From positions 140,414,536 to 140,478,535 of the forward strand of contig NC_134458.1 in the NCBI RefSeq assembly GCF_047948215.1: a stretch of DNA of 64,000 bases. Direction: 5' to 3'. This document shows, in pieces, positions 22,537 to 35,568 of this stretch. The notes beneath the pieces are model-generated. The model saw only the letters and a list, made by a program, of their open reading frames with translations. It did not search any database and was not told the origin of the DNA. The translations under genes and the position numbers were made by a program. The stretch is from Lycorma delicatula (taxonomy: Eukaryota > Arthropoda > Insecta > Hemiptera > Fulgoridae). Each line of letters starts with the position of its first letter. The first letter of the stretch is position 1.

Positions 22537-23437
22537 GGATAGAAAGTTAAAAAATGATGAAGGAGTAAGGAAAGTAATTTAGAATAAGGATATTTATTAA
22601 ATTAGAATCTACTACTGGATGAATTTTAACAAAATTCTAACTTTATATATTGATAAAACTTTTTCATTGCTTCTCATGTAGACATAATATTGCTAAGCAT
22701 GTGAATACAATTCTCATTAATGACACGATATTAAATTTGTTACTCATCATGCGGAATTTCTGGGTGAAGATGAAACATTCTCTTGTTAAGATCAAATTGA
22801 TTTCTTTTCACAAAAATAAACCATACTCTTTTGCTTTAAAACGTCTTAATAAAACTCTAAGCTTGTCATAATCATTCAATATTTACTATTCCTACTTATA
22901 TTCTCGTCTAAAATAAAACATCATCCTCTGGAGCTCCCTGGGAAAGTCAAAATTAGACAGTTAGATCAGCTTGGCGCTTATTAATATAAATCATTTACAC
23001 AAATGTTTAGAAAATTTAAATTATTAACTTATCTATGTGTTTCTAAATGTGCAAACCTTATTAAATGTAGTGCTCACTTTTTCTTAAAAATAAAAAATTC
23101 TGATTTTGTCAAACCATGAGGAAGTGGGGAAGGATTGGGGAAGAAAAATGCTTAAAAACATTAGAAAACGAAAGATGAATTGACTGGGATTTTAGTTGAG
23201 AAAAAAGTGTCTGCTGAAGACTGCAATCGAGAGAATGATGGGTAGAGAAAAGGAGGTATCAGGTGATAGATCAATTAATACCAAAGGAAGATATGATAGC
23301 TCTAAGAGACTGGCACAGAATTCAGAAGAATGAAAGACTGTAAATTGACAACCTACCAAAAGACAGAACACGATCGATTGATCATATTGGAAAACTTTCC
23401 TCTTACGTAGCACAATACACTTTAGAGTGTATTTATA
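22537..23437. other. AT-rich intergenic DNA, nothing recognised
   Basis: Short frames at 22650-22871 and 23192-23413 have no recognisable domain or coding bias. Confidence 0.45.
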
Positions 23438-24215
<778 letters not shown>

Positions 24216-24469
24216 TATATATTTAGTATCTTCTTATATTTAAATCGTAAATATTTAACATGGATTTCAACCACGTCTATATTATTTTATTACATAAATA
24301 ATTATATATTTTATGATTTTTCTCTATTCTGAATTGTCTTTTTTGATCCATCCAGGTATATGCTGGGCCCAGTTACATTTTTTTTTATCCGGGGAGTAGC
24401 ATACCTGTCCGTTCCTGACATAATTTGTGTAGGGTATTATTACGTAACTATTAGAATGAAACATATATA

Positions 24470-25105
24470 TTTATTTAATAATCAGAACAGTCTAGGATAA
24501 TGAAGATAACTGGTAGAGATGTAGGACGATAGAAAGATTGATTAAAATAAACCTCAAATGATTATTAGAAGGATAAAAAATGAGAGTTTGGAAAAGAATA
24601 AAAATTGTAGACGACCTCAAAAAAATGTTTGATCTGTCAGTAACTCAAAGTTTAATAATAGGGAAGAATGGATATTGGCAATAGACATGGTTCAAGGGGT
24701 CTGCCACAGGGCATATGCCCTTATAAAGTTAATTGTATAAATATTTATGATAAACAGATTGAAATAGATAAATTAATGAATACCTTATTTAAATCATAAA
24801 ATAATGATACATTATGCAGATCACATTAAGAATAGTTAAGCTATTTCGAAAATAATTAAAAGTACTGTTCAAGCATTTATCTGAAAGAATTAAAGAGACT
24901 GTAGTAAACCTTGATCAGTGTAGCAATATGAAATTCGAAATTGATAAAATAATAATGGTTAAAGTTCACATTAATAGATAAAAAGTTAATAATTGTATGA
25001 AATATTAGTGTTTAATTTCTTTCTAAGAACGGGACGAGGGCTAATGACCTTAGTAGTCGATGCCCGTAAAAATTCAAAAAAAAATAATAATAATAATAAT
25101 TTATA
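24470..25105 (+). pseudogene. Decayed LINE with RT fragment and 3' tail
   Basis: The RT block SRGLPQGICPY (codons at about 24689-24721) is followed by IDKLMNTLF and a degenerate active-site region (CRSH in place of YADD-type). The segment ends with a GC-richer 3' end (GGGCTAATGACCTTAG... near 25037) and an A-run plus (TAA)n tail at 25077-25102, the usual end of a LINE. Many stops; inactive. Confidence 0.55.
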
Positions 25106-27189
25106 TTATTAATAATTAATAATATTCTATAATTATACAAAAGAATTCATAAATATTTCTATTATTTGAAGGCTTATAAAGAAAATTTTATTACAATATA
25201 AACATACAATTAACACACAATTTTGTCTTTTTTTCGTTTCCGTAAATTTTTTATGGTGTAAAGATACACAACTTAATTATTTCCATAGGATAACATTTTT
25301 ACGTGAAGTTTTTATAATTTGACTGATAAACATCGGTAAAAAAAAGTAATATACATTCGAGAAAGTATTACCTCCTATTCAATAGCAGTCTTATTACGTC
25401 ATTTCTCTACATTCCTTTTCCTATTTTTATCACGATTCAGATTTGTCACCTTTACGTCGACTATCTTTCATACAAACAGTGTTTTTGTATTCTTGTCCAA
25501 TTTTTTTTTTTATGTATAAATAAAACTGAAGAATATAAAATTAAATAATATTACAGTAAAGATTAAAAGATAAATCGATAAATCCCTTTAAAAACAGAAA
25601 ATAATAATATTGATTCAGTTCTTTAGATTTTGACTTTAAGTCGGCTCCAGATTAAGGATTAATAACTTTTTGATTTGGCACCGATTTTTAAAAATTGACA
25701 AATGAATAATTTAATAAAGCTATTTTCATTACTTTTTGGAACAGTTTTATAACCTCGGTTTTATCTTTTCATTAATTCTTTAAATGTAATTTAATAGTTA
25801 TGGCAAATAAAAACGATAAATAATAATGTAACGCAAAAATTGTGGCTATATTTAGTACTACTTGTACGTAAAATAAAACTAAAGATACAACATTTTGTAG
25901 CAAACAAGATTTTCTCTTTTCTTACTAAGCTACTTCAAGAAAATTTTATTAAATAGCCTGTAAATATTAATCGATTATTAACAGTAGCAGTAACCCAGAT
26001 ATTACACGATGTATGAAAATTAAAAAGAAATTCCCTTCAAAAAATTTGTAACTCACCAAGTGTTCTATCAAACAGAAGGACTTGAAAACTGGGTTTCAAG
26101 AATACAATATAAATATCGTGGGTTGCAGGGTTCAATAACAATATAATGCAAAATAAAATAAACTTAAAAAGATATCCAATGACGTTAAAAAACAGATACT
26201 GTTCTAAATGTTAGTTTTAATTTCAACTTTTAGAAACCAAAAACAATTTAAGAGCTATTAGCAACATCTTATCGAATCTTAATTTGGCGCTAACTCTTAG
26301 CAATCAAAATTTTGAAAAATATGAAAAAATATTATTTACGTTTGCAGTGTAGTTAATTTTTTAAAATGAAGTTTACTTGTATTTCTTTTTAAACCCACTT
26401 CAAAAAAGGAGTTAGGTATTATTTTTTTTATGTTTATTCACTCATAACCTTTTTTCCTACTAATCCGATTGAAAAAAATCTTGTTGCAATCGAAGCAGCG
26501 CTTTCCATGGTGGTATCATTATGTTGAACAAAGTTTTTAGATACAAAAAATCGGTCTGAAAACTGACAAAAGAATTTTCGACATCCGGCGGGTAGGTAGG
26601 AAGTGGTTTGTTCATTTTCAATAATAGCTTTTCCTGATATTCTATATATGTGCGTCACGTTAAATAATGTTACATAGTCTTCTGTAGGACAGTTAATAAG
26701 AGTTTCTGCTCAAGATACGTAGCACCGTTAATAAAATTATAAAAATCGAGATATCTCGTTTTAAATTGTTCATATCCAATATTTATTACACATAAAATAT
26801 AGCACCAATAGGGACAATGGAAATCTTATAATTTTATATACTTACATCACATTACATGGTCTTAATGTCGGTTTCATTTTTTTTTAATTATTATTTTTAT
26901 TTTTATATAGACCAAAGTACTAGAGCTTTTGAGAAACCTGATTCTTAGTAAAAGTAAGAAAATGAATGCAGAGAAAAAACATAAATTCCCACGATATATT
27001 TTATTTATTCCTCATATTCTCTGTAATGTGAGAATATTTATAATAATTTCCCTTAAATCTTCCAATTTATTTTCTGGTAAATATATATATATTTAAATAG
27101 TTGTCAGTTTACTTATTATGAACTAATAGTTTTGAAGGTTCGTACTCTTTATTTATCTGGTTTTTAATTACAAATATTTCGTAATTATA
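25106..27189. other. AT-rich intergenic DNA with one old repeat
   Basis: 25395-25690 has loose colinear similarity to 56960-57240 (ATTACGT.ATCTCT.CACATTC, TTTTTATCA, CAGTGTTTTT, AAAATTAAATAAT), suggesting two old copies of a repeat. 26390-26660 is less AT-rich but not coding. Nothing else is recognised. Confidence 0.4.
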
Positions 27190-27725
27190 ACAAATATTGA
27201 AAATCTTTTTCCATTTAATACCTAGTTAAAATCTATCACATTTTGATATTTTGTTTTAATTAGACTTCGGAACTCTTACAATTCTTGTTAATTTCTGTGG
27301 ACTTTATTCATACCATTTTATTCAGAATGAAATTGTTTGCAGGTTTGTTTAGATTTTTTATATGTATTACCCATTTAACAAAGTTATTTTACACCAAACA
27401 TAAAATATTGTGTTTTTCTTCTCCAATCTTTTTTTTTACCCCAGATATCTCGAAAACTACTACAATTACAGGACTGAGACTTATTATTTTCAGTTTTTTA
27501 GATCAGATTTCATATAAAATAACTAAATTTTTTCTCCTAATTTGGTTCCAAAAAATTACAGTCTTGCTTCATTTTACCGAAGGCGCAGAAGTCAGGGCGA
27601 AATCGTTTGCCAGCCGACACCCGCTAACGAAGCATTTCCAGACTAATGTTTATATGAACTTTTTTCTTTATTTTCATCTTAGAATATGTCCTGATAGTTT
27701 GTTATATTCTTCGTAAACCATTCTA
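27190..27725 (+). repeat. Solo long terminal arm of a Tc1/mariner-type element
   Basis: Colinear with the right arm of the MITE at 17875-18615 and, in its outer 150 bp, structurally similar to the right TIR of the element at 44112-46862 (TCATTTtACCGA, GAAATc.TTTGCcAGC, ATGTTTATATGAAC). It ends near 27725 with TTCGTAAACCA. The 143-codon open frame across it is accidental. No opposite arm is evident. Confidence 0.5.
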
Positions 27726-27763
27726 TACGCCGTATAATTGATCATTTTGTGTTTATTTATTTA

Positions 27764-27764
27764 C

Positions 27765-27806
<42 letters not shown>
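27764..27806. repeat. (AAT)n microsatellite
   Basis: About 14 consecutive AAT units. Confidence 0.95.
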
Positions 27807-27808
<2 letters not shown>

Positions 27809-28360
27809 TGAAAAAGATCTGAATTATTCAATTAGGTTATGTTGAAAAAATTTTAAGACGTTATCACCAGTGGATTTCTTTTTATAAAATAATGTATCGT
27901 CGAAATTGATCCATTTAGTTAGGATTAATTATTGAACATACACAAAAACCGTATGGGTTGAATATAAAAATTCCTCCTTTTACTGAAGTTGGTTTATAAC
28001 ACAAAAAACTTCTATAATTATCAATGAAAAACTTATCTGAATATATAGGTCACTAAAAGAAAAATGAAAATCGAAGTGACCAAAAAATTTAAAAGTACAT
28101 TAAAAAATTACGGCTTAAGAAGTGCCTATGGATTGAATATTAAATTTTTTTTGAAGACTGTTAAAAGATAGTTATAAAAGTTAAAAACGTTTTTTTCAAT
28201 AATTGTTAGAATAATTATAAAAATACTTACAAAAATAAATAATTAAAATAAATTTGAAATCATTAATAATATAAAAATATAAACAGATAGTTAATTTTAA
28301 ATAAATTTAAATTGAATCATTTAAAACTCTTTTACGAAATAATTTGAATTTAGTAATAAA
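27807..28360. other. AT-rich intergenic DNA
   Basis: Nothing recognised. Confidence 0.5.
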
Positions 28361-28997
28361 AAACCTGACAACAAAGTTGTTATACTTTCCTGGCATTGGT
28401 TATTTATTCTTATGTTGTGGAAAAATTAATATATGAAAAAAATTTTAAAAATAAAAAAATCTATATTTTTAAACTTTAATCGGCTACCCCAACCTCAATA
28501 TTCCCCAGAAAGTTTTTTTTTGCCACTTACACTACTATTATGATTAGAAAGACATAAAAAAAATCTGTTAAAAACATGCAATAAATAGTAAGGTAGCTTT
28601 TTTCGATTTTTGCGTAAGGGAGAGAATTTGAGGGGCAATTTTTTAAATGGTAAGATAAGCGTGGACTTACGTACTGAGCTTAATATAAACTGGGGTTATA
28701 TTTGCAAAATTTTAGAAAATTAACCCCAAAGAAACTATTTACCCCACCCCTAAAAATATTGACTTCAAACTTTTACCAAAAACTGTCCCATGTACACGAG
28801 TTTCTGTGCCAAATTTATCAAAATAAGTTTATCCAGTCAAAAGTTACTAAGCTTCAAACACGCCAACACACACATATAGGTACAATATCCGTACGTACGA
28901 ACATTACCCTAGACTCTTTTTTTTGTTTTTTGAGGTCGTTGGTCATGAAACTTGGAGAAATAAAAAAAATCCATTTACAATTTTGACTGATTACTAC
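28361..28997 (+). repeat. Large inverted repeat, left arm
   Basis: The reverse complement of 29960-30592 over about 630 bp, with scattered mismatches and small indels. Matching landmarks are CTGACAACAAAGTTGTTATA, TTATATTTGCAAAATTTT, AAAATTAACCCCAAAGAAAC and CACGAGTTT.TGT. A 94-codon open frame here is not conserved in the other arm. Either two insertions of one repeat in opposite orientation or the arms of a foldback element. Confidence 0.8.
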
Positions 28998-29959
28998 ACT
29001 TTCCTTCTTGCATCATAGCTCTAGAGCTGTTTTATAAATTGAATTATTAATTAATTATAGTTTAAAAATTGATTTAAAAAAATTATGTTACTTTTTTACA
29101 TATTTCCAAATTATAGATATATTATAGATACTTTCAAATTCTTCGTCTATAGCCTGTGATTAATTCTTCTGTCCTTAAGTTATTATATAATTGACTTATT
29201 TAATACTAATTTTATTGAGATTTTAAAGACATTTTTAATTTAAATTATTTCTAATTACTGAAAGATCACTACAATCGATATTATTATGAACGATTTCAAG
29301 TATATTAAAATTTCATGTTGTCTTTAAACAATTAAACCTAATCTTAGATATCTTATAACCCTTAAGAATAACGCAATTTTCTACTTAATGAATTTTTAAA
29401 ATTACTTTAAGATTAAAAAAAAATATATAAGTAATGGAAAATATAGCTTGAATTTCTTAAAATTATAACTACCCCATTGTATTCTATGTATTATTAAAAA
29501 TATGTATCTATGTTATAGTAATAAAATACGTATATTTTTTTATATTTTTAGTTTTTTTCATGCCATATATTATTAAAATAAAAGCAAGAGGGTATTTAAA
29601 AATAAACGTAGATAATTCAGATTTTTTTTTTTGTATTAACTCGATGGTTTGCAGAAAAATGTCAGTAACAATCTTTCCTGACTTATTTGATATTATAAAA
29701 GAGTCTTGTTAGGTAACATAAATGACAGTTCGTTTATACTACCAACGTATCAAAAAAGTTTGAACATAAAAGTTTCAAATTTTCTAAACTGTAACTTTAT
29801 TTTGAAATATTGACTTCAATATTCTTCGTAGACTAAGTAATCCTCTCTCTCACGCTCTCTCTTTTTCTTTTTAGGCTTTATCAATATAAAAATTCTCATC
29901 TTTGATATAAATGTCTATGTGAGTATCTTTTCTTTTTACTTTCATGTTACAAATGAAAG
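28998..29959. other. Spacer between the large inverted arms
   Basis: About 960 bp of AT-rich DNA. No transposase or other ORF is seen, so the inverted pair shows no sign of encoding its own mobility. Confidence 0.5.
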
Positions 29960-30592
29960 AATGATAATAATTAGTCAAATGGGATAGGTTTTTTTTCATT
30001 TCCCGACGTTTTATGACACAGGAACTCGAAAAAACAAAATAAAAGTGGGGGTAATTTTCGTGCGTAGGTATTTACGTGTGTTGGGGTGATTAAAGCTAAT
30101 AATTTTTGATTTAATATAACGATTTGATGAAATTTGTGACAAAAACTCGTGTATGTGAGGCAATTTGTTATTACTTGTAAAAGTTTGGGGTCAACATCTC
30201 CAGCGGATGAGGTAGACAGTTAGTTTCTTTGGGGTTAATTTTCTCAAAATTTTGCAAATATAACCCAGTTTATATGAAGTTCAGTATATGTGTACATGCT
30301 TATCTTACCAATTAAGAAAAACATTTGCCCCCAAATTTTCCCCATCCCAAAAATCTAAAAAAGCTATCTTCTTATTTATTGCAAATTTTTTAACAGATTT
30401 TTTATGTCTTCCTAAGCGTAGTAATAGTTCAAGTGGCAAAAAAATACTTTGGGGTCAATATTGGAGATGGGGGAACTGATCAAAGTTTAAAAATATAGAT
30501 TTATTTTGATTATTTCATGTATCATTATTTTTCCACTATATAAGAATAAATAACCAATGGCAAGGAAGTATAACAACTTTGTTGTCAGCTTT
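29960..30592 (-). repeat. Large inverted repeat, right arm
   Basis: Partner of 28361-28997. The outer limit is set by GTTGTCAGC at 30581-30589 pairing with CTGACAAC at 28365; the inner limit by GATAATAATTAGTC near 29962 pairing with GACTGATTAC. Confidence 0.8.
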
Positions 30593-31174
30593 TTTCCAAA
30601 TATTGGAAATATTGGATCAAAAATAAATAACATTAGGCTTTCACGTAATGACTAAAATTTTTCAGTCATAAATTTTTTTTTACCTTTGACAAACAATTTG
30701 AGTAATGAACCATTTAAATAATTCGTAGCCGTTAAAAGCAGAATTTAAAAAATTTATATCTAAGATAGAAATCAATTTATTATTGATTCATTCTTTGTAA
30801 TTTAAAATACTTTATTAGCTGATTCGCAATTGCCATTAACCAGTTTTTGACAAGTTGCTTTCTCATACTTATTTATTTTTACTAATTCACTACATACAGG
30901 TGTCCCCCTTATAGATCCATAACACATACACTTAGTTCTTATATGCGCAATAATTATACTGGGGAACAAAAAATAATTTTTTTTGTCTCAGGAAAAAAAT
31001 ATGCAATTCTGATAGTATTTTTTCTCTTGAATTCAAATATGATATCGGTTTTTCCCCGTCACGCAAGGTTTCCGAGAGACAGACAATTATGATTTCAAAC
31101 ATTGTAATACTTTCTTCATTCTTAACTACACAATATTCAACCATTTGACTCAACTAGAAAGTAAGAAATGTCGA
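30593..31174 (-). other. Intergenic and 3' flank of the broken multicopy gene
   Basis: From 31174 down to about 30940 the DNA looks like the 3' flank of the pseudogene at 31175-32785, with a 73-codon minus frame of no known domain. 30593-30930 is AT-rich with nothing recognised. Confidence 0.35.
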
Positions 31175-32785
31175 TTTCCTGCTATATTTCACCTGTGGAA
31201 CATCCCTCTTGATGGGTCCAACAATAATCGGCCAACATACTAGGATCCATTTTCCTTGATACCTCTTTTACATAGTGAAATCTCCTAATGAAAGTGTTCC
31301 ACGTGCTCATCACTCACTGCGCCAAGATTTTCCGGGAAGAAATGTAGGTGGGAGTGCAAAAAGTGTACTTTTAGGGACATAATACAACCCAAATTTTTAT
31401 AAGATCGTTGACAATATCACTGTAATTTTCCGCCTCTCGATTTCCCAAAAAACTCTGAGTAATATTTTTGAATGCTTGCCAAGATGCTTTCCTCAGTGGA
31501 TTCAATAGTTCCTCAAACTTTTCATCATGCATTAGTGATCGTAATTGTGGACCCACAAATATTCCTTCTTTAATTTTTGCATCACCAACTTTAGGAAAAC
31601 TTCTGTTTTAAGTACATAAACCAGGAGTATTGTTCATGGCCTCGACGAAATTCTTCATTAATCCTAGTTTAATATGTAACGGAGGCAGATACACATTTTT
31701 AGGATTACACAATGGGTCAAGTTTCAATTTTTTCTGTTCAGGAATGAGTGTTTCACGTTTAGGCCATTCTTTTCTAATCAAATAGTTTTCTCTGTCCCTA
31801 CTATCCCTTTCACATAAAATAACAACAGTACTTTGTGCAACCAAGCTGCAGACCAAGAGTAAGTGCAATTACCTTCAAATCACCACAAATATTCCATTTA
31901 TATTCTGCATATTGAAGCTTTTCTAATATATATTTAAAGTTTTCATATTTCTTTCATACTAGCAGAATGAGCCATAAGTGCTGATGGGAATATGCAGAAG
32001 CACAGCTTTTAAACTAACTTTAGAGAAACCAATGAACAAGCGCCATTCTATTGGGTTATGTTCATTTCAAAGTGTCTCCATAAGAGAAAAATTGTCATTA
32101 CAAAACACTAAGCCATTTTCTTCAGAAAAGTAGTCTTTAAATTCAGAATGACGTTTACGATAAGTACATATCTTTGTATTCTTTTGAAGGAGATTCTATC
32201 CTTTTAGCCGGGAAGCAAGCATTTCAGACTGTTTTTTGGATACCTTTAAATCTCGTATGAGATCGTTTCTTGAGTCAGTAAATGAGACTCAGATGAACTG
32301 CTTTGTTCAAAAGTTGTATCACCAGAATTTTTTTTTATCTTACTTCCATCAGACTATGAGCTCTCTACATCTGTCACTTGTTCTGAAGGCTTTGGTATGG
32401 GCGATTCTTTGCAGTGTGGAACTGGTCTCATTGCAGATTGCAAGTTAGGGTACAACGCTGTATATTTTGATTTTGCCGTAATCCCTTTAATGTTTGTTAA
32501 GCAGAAATAACAGTCAGAAGAGTGATCTTTGGGTTCCCTCCACATCATAGGAATAGCAAATGGCATCTGGCGTGTGCTATTTTTCCATGCAGTGAGAAGC
32601 CTAGAACACGATAAACAACATATATGTGGGGCCCAGGCCTTTCTTTGGTCCCCGACTTAACACCCGAAATAAAGTTCATAACACTTTTATACTAATGGAG
32701 TAAGGTTTCCCCTTTGAGACATGAGCGTTGCTTCACCACATACATAACAAAAATTGTTAGCTTGATTTAGACAAACTCTAGGCAT
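31175..32785 (-). pseudogene. Multicopy transposon-like gene, broken copy
   Basis: The minus-strand ATG at 32785 begins MPRVCLNQANNFCYVCGEAT, with a CxxC pair; a few codons on, WAPHICCLSCSRLL supplies more cysteines, suggesting a zinc-binding N-terminus. Then come MPFAIPMMWREPKDH (32566 down), CERDSRDRENYL and LPPLHIKLGLMKNFVEAMN (31868-31608), FLGNREAENYSDIV (31556-31371), and finally FFPENLGAVSDEH and KRYQGKW near 31330-31200. I recognise this order as an uncharacterised protein family found in many copies in arthropod genomes, which behaves like a transposon gene. Stops and frameshifts separate at least five segments, so this copy is dead. Its biochemical activity is not established. Confidence 0.7.
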
Positions 32786-33169
32786 TTTGTAACTTACGAC
32801 TAATTAAAAGAAATAAAGCTGTAAATATGAAATACACAATAAATTCAGACACACAAGACACTCACAATGTCGTGTTTACTGGTTCACTACTATCTCACAA
32901 TTGGCATCGTTCTGATGATTGTGTGCTACACTAGATCACGTTTGTACATGTCTATACACGTTTGAATCCGCACAACAGTAGCAACGCTACCTTTTGAGTT
33001 AGCTCATTTGATTCCATCATACTTACAATGCTCTAGGAGCTTTTACTTGACAATGGACAAATGGACGAAAAAACTTTTTAAAATATTTTAAAAGATTAAA
33101 ATAACAAAGAAACTCTGGGTGGTGGAGAAATTCCGAATACATATTTGAAAACAAGATAAAAAAACTGCA
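32786..33169. other. Flank between the multicopy gene and a LINE
   Basis: Presumed 5' region of the minus-strand multicopy gene. No terminal inverted repeat could be matched to its other side. Confidence 0.35.
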
Positions 33170-34345
33170 TAAGTACACCTATTGGTACGCATGAGACAAA
33201 AATCGGAAACCAGACAAACCGGTACATACAGACCAATAATCCTGTAACCTAATCTATCGAAGTTGTTCGAAATGTTGTTACTTCGACGGATATGGCCCGT
33301 TTTGGAGCTTGGCCTTGTAATTCCTGACTATCAGTTCGGATTTAGTTGTGGCCGTTCCACTATTAAGCAAATACACAGGCTGGTAAACGTGATCAGCAAA
33401 AACCTTGAAGAGAGAAAATACTGCTGGCTAACCTTCTTAGACATCAAACTGGCCTTTGACAAGGTCTGGCGCCCTGACCTTTTGTAAAAATGGAAGGTGA
33501 GCCTTCCTCAATCTTATTGTACGCAGCTACTTAGAAGGACATTTTTCTCAGGTTAATATAACCAGGAGTTGTCCATGTTCTTCAAAATCATGTCGAGAGT
33601 TCCTCAGAGATCTGTCTCGGGACCCATATTATGCTCCATCTTTACTGCAGACCTTCCGACTACAGACGAAGTTACTGTCTCTTCCTTTGCAGATATCACA
33701 GCTGTTCTCGCTGTTGATACCAGCCCAACAACAGCATCGAATTACCTACAACTTGAATTGGATTTAATCAATTGATGGTTGAGTACGTGGAGAATACGCG
33801 TTAATCAACCAAAATCGAACTGTATGGCCTTCACGATGAGGAGAGGTGACTGCCCACGGGTCCATTTTGATGGCGTTGTAATTCCACAAACTGCGAGTGT
33901 GAGGTACGTGGGTCTACGCCTCGACCGTCGCCTAACGTTAAAAGTTCATATAAGAGAGAAGAGAAGGCAACTTGAGATAAAGTTCAAGGGGAGTTCTGGT
34001 TGTTGGGCGTACTTTCTCAATTACTTTTATCCGTAAACTGGTGGTATACTCAACAATTCTAAAACCGATCTGGACCTATGCTATCCAAATTCGGGGTACT
34101 GCGAACAAGTCAGTTGACGAAATCTTACAGCGGTTTCAAAATAAACTATATAAAATAGGCTCCTTGGTTTGCAAAGAACAGTAAAATACATGAATATTTC
34201 GGTTTACGATATGTCCGAGAGGAAATACAATGTTTCAGTTCAAAGTATGAACTGTGACTTAACAACCTCGTGAATAACTTAGCCGTGAACCTCCTAGACA
34301 ACAAGATGACGTTATAAGATTAAATCGGCTACACGTTCTGGACCT
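33170..34345 (+). pseudogene. Jockey-like LINE reverse transcriptase, truncated and broken
   Basis: RT motifs follow the Jockey-clade order: TYRPIIL and LSKLFEMLLLRRI (33215-33290), YQFGFSCGRSTIKQIHRLV, LDIKLAFDKVW (first catalytic Asp kept), VPQRSVSGPILCSIFTADLP, then SSFADITAVLA, where the YADD box has become FADI with the second Asp lost. After a stop come MSTWRIRVNQPKSNCMAF and VRYVGLRLDRRLTLKVHI, and a NLLDNKM / VLDLSDY tail near 34290-34350. The endonuclease domain is missing (5' truncation). Not active. Confidence 0.8.
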
Positions 34346-35513
34346 AAGTGACTATAGTGTCTTAAATATAACTTCAGCTGTGTGTTCTGTGCATTATCTC
34401 TTTGATTTTTATTTTAAAATTTATTGCATATTCTTTTCCTTTTTTTCTTCTCAATGTTTCATCCTTTTTCTTACTACTTATGACTTTCTTTACTTTTCTT
34501 TCTATTGTTCTATTGTTAGGTGTTAAATGCTGTTCATAATTATTTAGTGTATATGCTGTTTGCCACAAAAGTTTTTGTTACACTTTACTCGCTGGAAACT
34601 CCATCATGTGATTGCGAATGTTATACAATTTTCTCAAGGTTAATATAAATTTAATTGATTGTAACTACTTTGAAAGTATAAAAAAAAGAAAAATGTATTT
34701 AAAGACAACAGAGATAGGAAAATCTCTTACAGCTAGATTTATAAAGGATACTCCAGGAAAATTTATAATTACTCGTACAAAAATAATGGAGAGAAGTTGT
34801 TAAAATTAAGCAAATATTTTATAAAAAGTGAAATAACTTAAAACTGTTCAATAAACAAAACGCAAGAGATGTGCTGATTTGTGTATTTTTTTATCAAACT
34901 ATAATGCGTCTTTTGAGACGCATTTTATTTTATTTTTAGCTGATAATAATAATATTTATATTCTCCCTTTGATTTAATGAAAATTTATTAAATTATTATA
35001 ATATTTGTGGAAATATTTTGATTTCGATTGGCAGAAGTGAGTTGGTTTATTTCTGCTATACACATTTACCAAATTGAAACATTCGTTAATATTTTTAATT
35101 ATTGTATGATGTATTGAAATTTTTTTGGATTAATACGAATATTTTCGGGTGTTTTTTATTTTTAGTTAGGATCTACAGCGGCTTTGGAAATTATTAATAT
35201 TAAAAGGCTGATCTAGATTAAAAAAATGTATTCTAAAATATTTCAAAACGTTTTGTATTCATCTAAATGAAAATAGATGGGAATTTATGGTATTATTTAC
35301 TAGTTAAGTCCAAAAAGAGTTTGAAAAATGTTTTTTTTTAACTCCTGTTAAAAATTATTAACCCAATCGATATTCAATAGCTTAATGAAGATAGCACTTA
35401 TATATACATTTCAAATTGTGAAGGAAGTGGAACAGCGAAGGTAAATGAATATTTCATTCACACTTATAATTAGGTCTACCCCAGTTTTCTTCAACTTTCT
35501 ATGAGAGTGTGTT

Positions 35514-35568
<55 letters not shown>

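Noticed and set aside
27285..27716. 143-codon open frame
   Set aside because: Lies within a transposon terminal arm whose sister copy at 18080-18615 does not keep the frame open; Phe/Ile-rich AT artefact.
28702..28986. 94-codon frame in the large inverted repeat
   Set aside because: The matching arm at 29960-30592 has stops and indels in this frame, so it is not coding.
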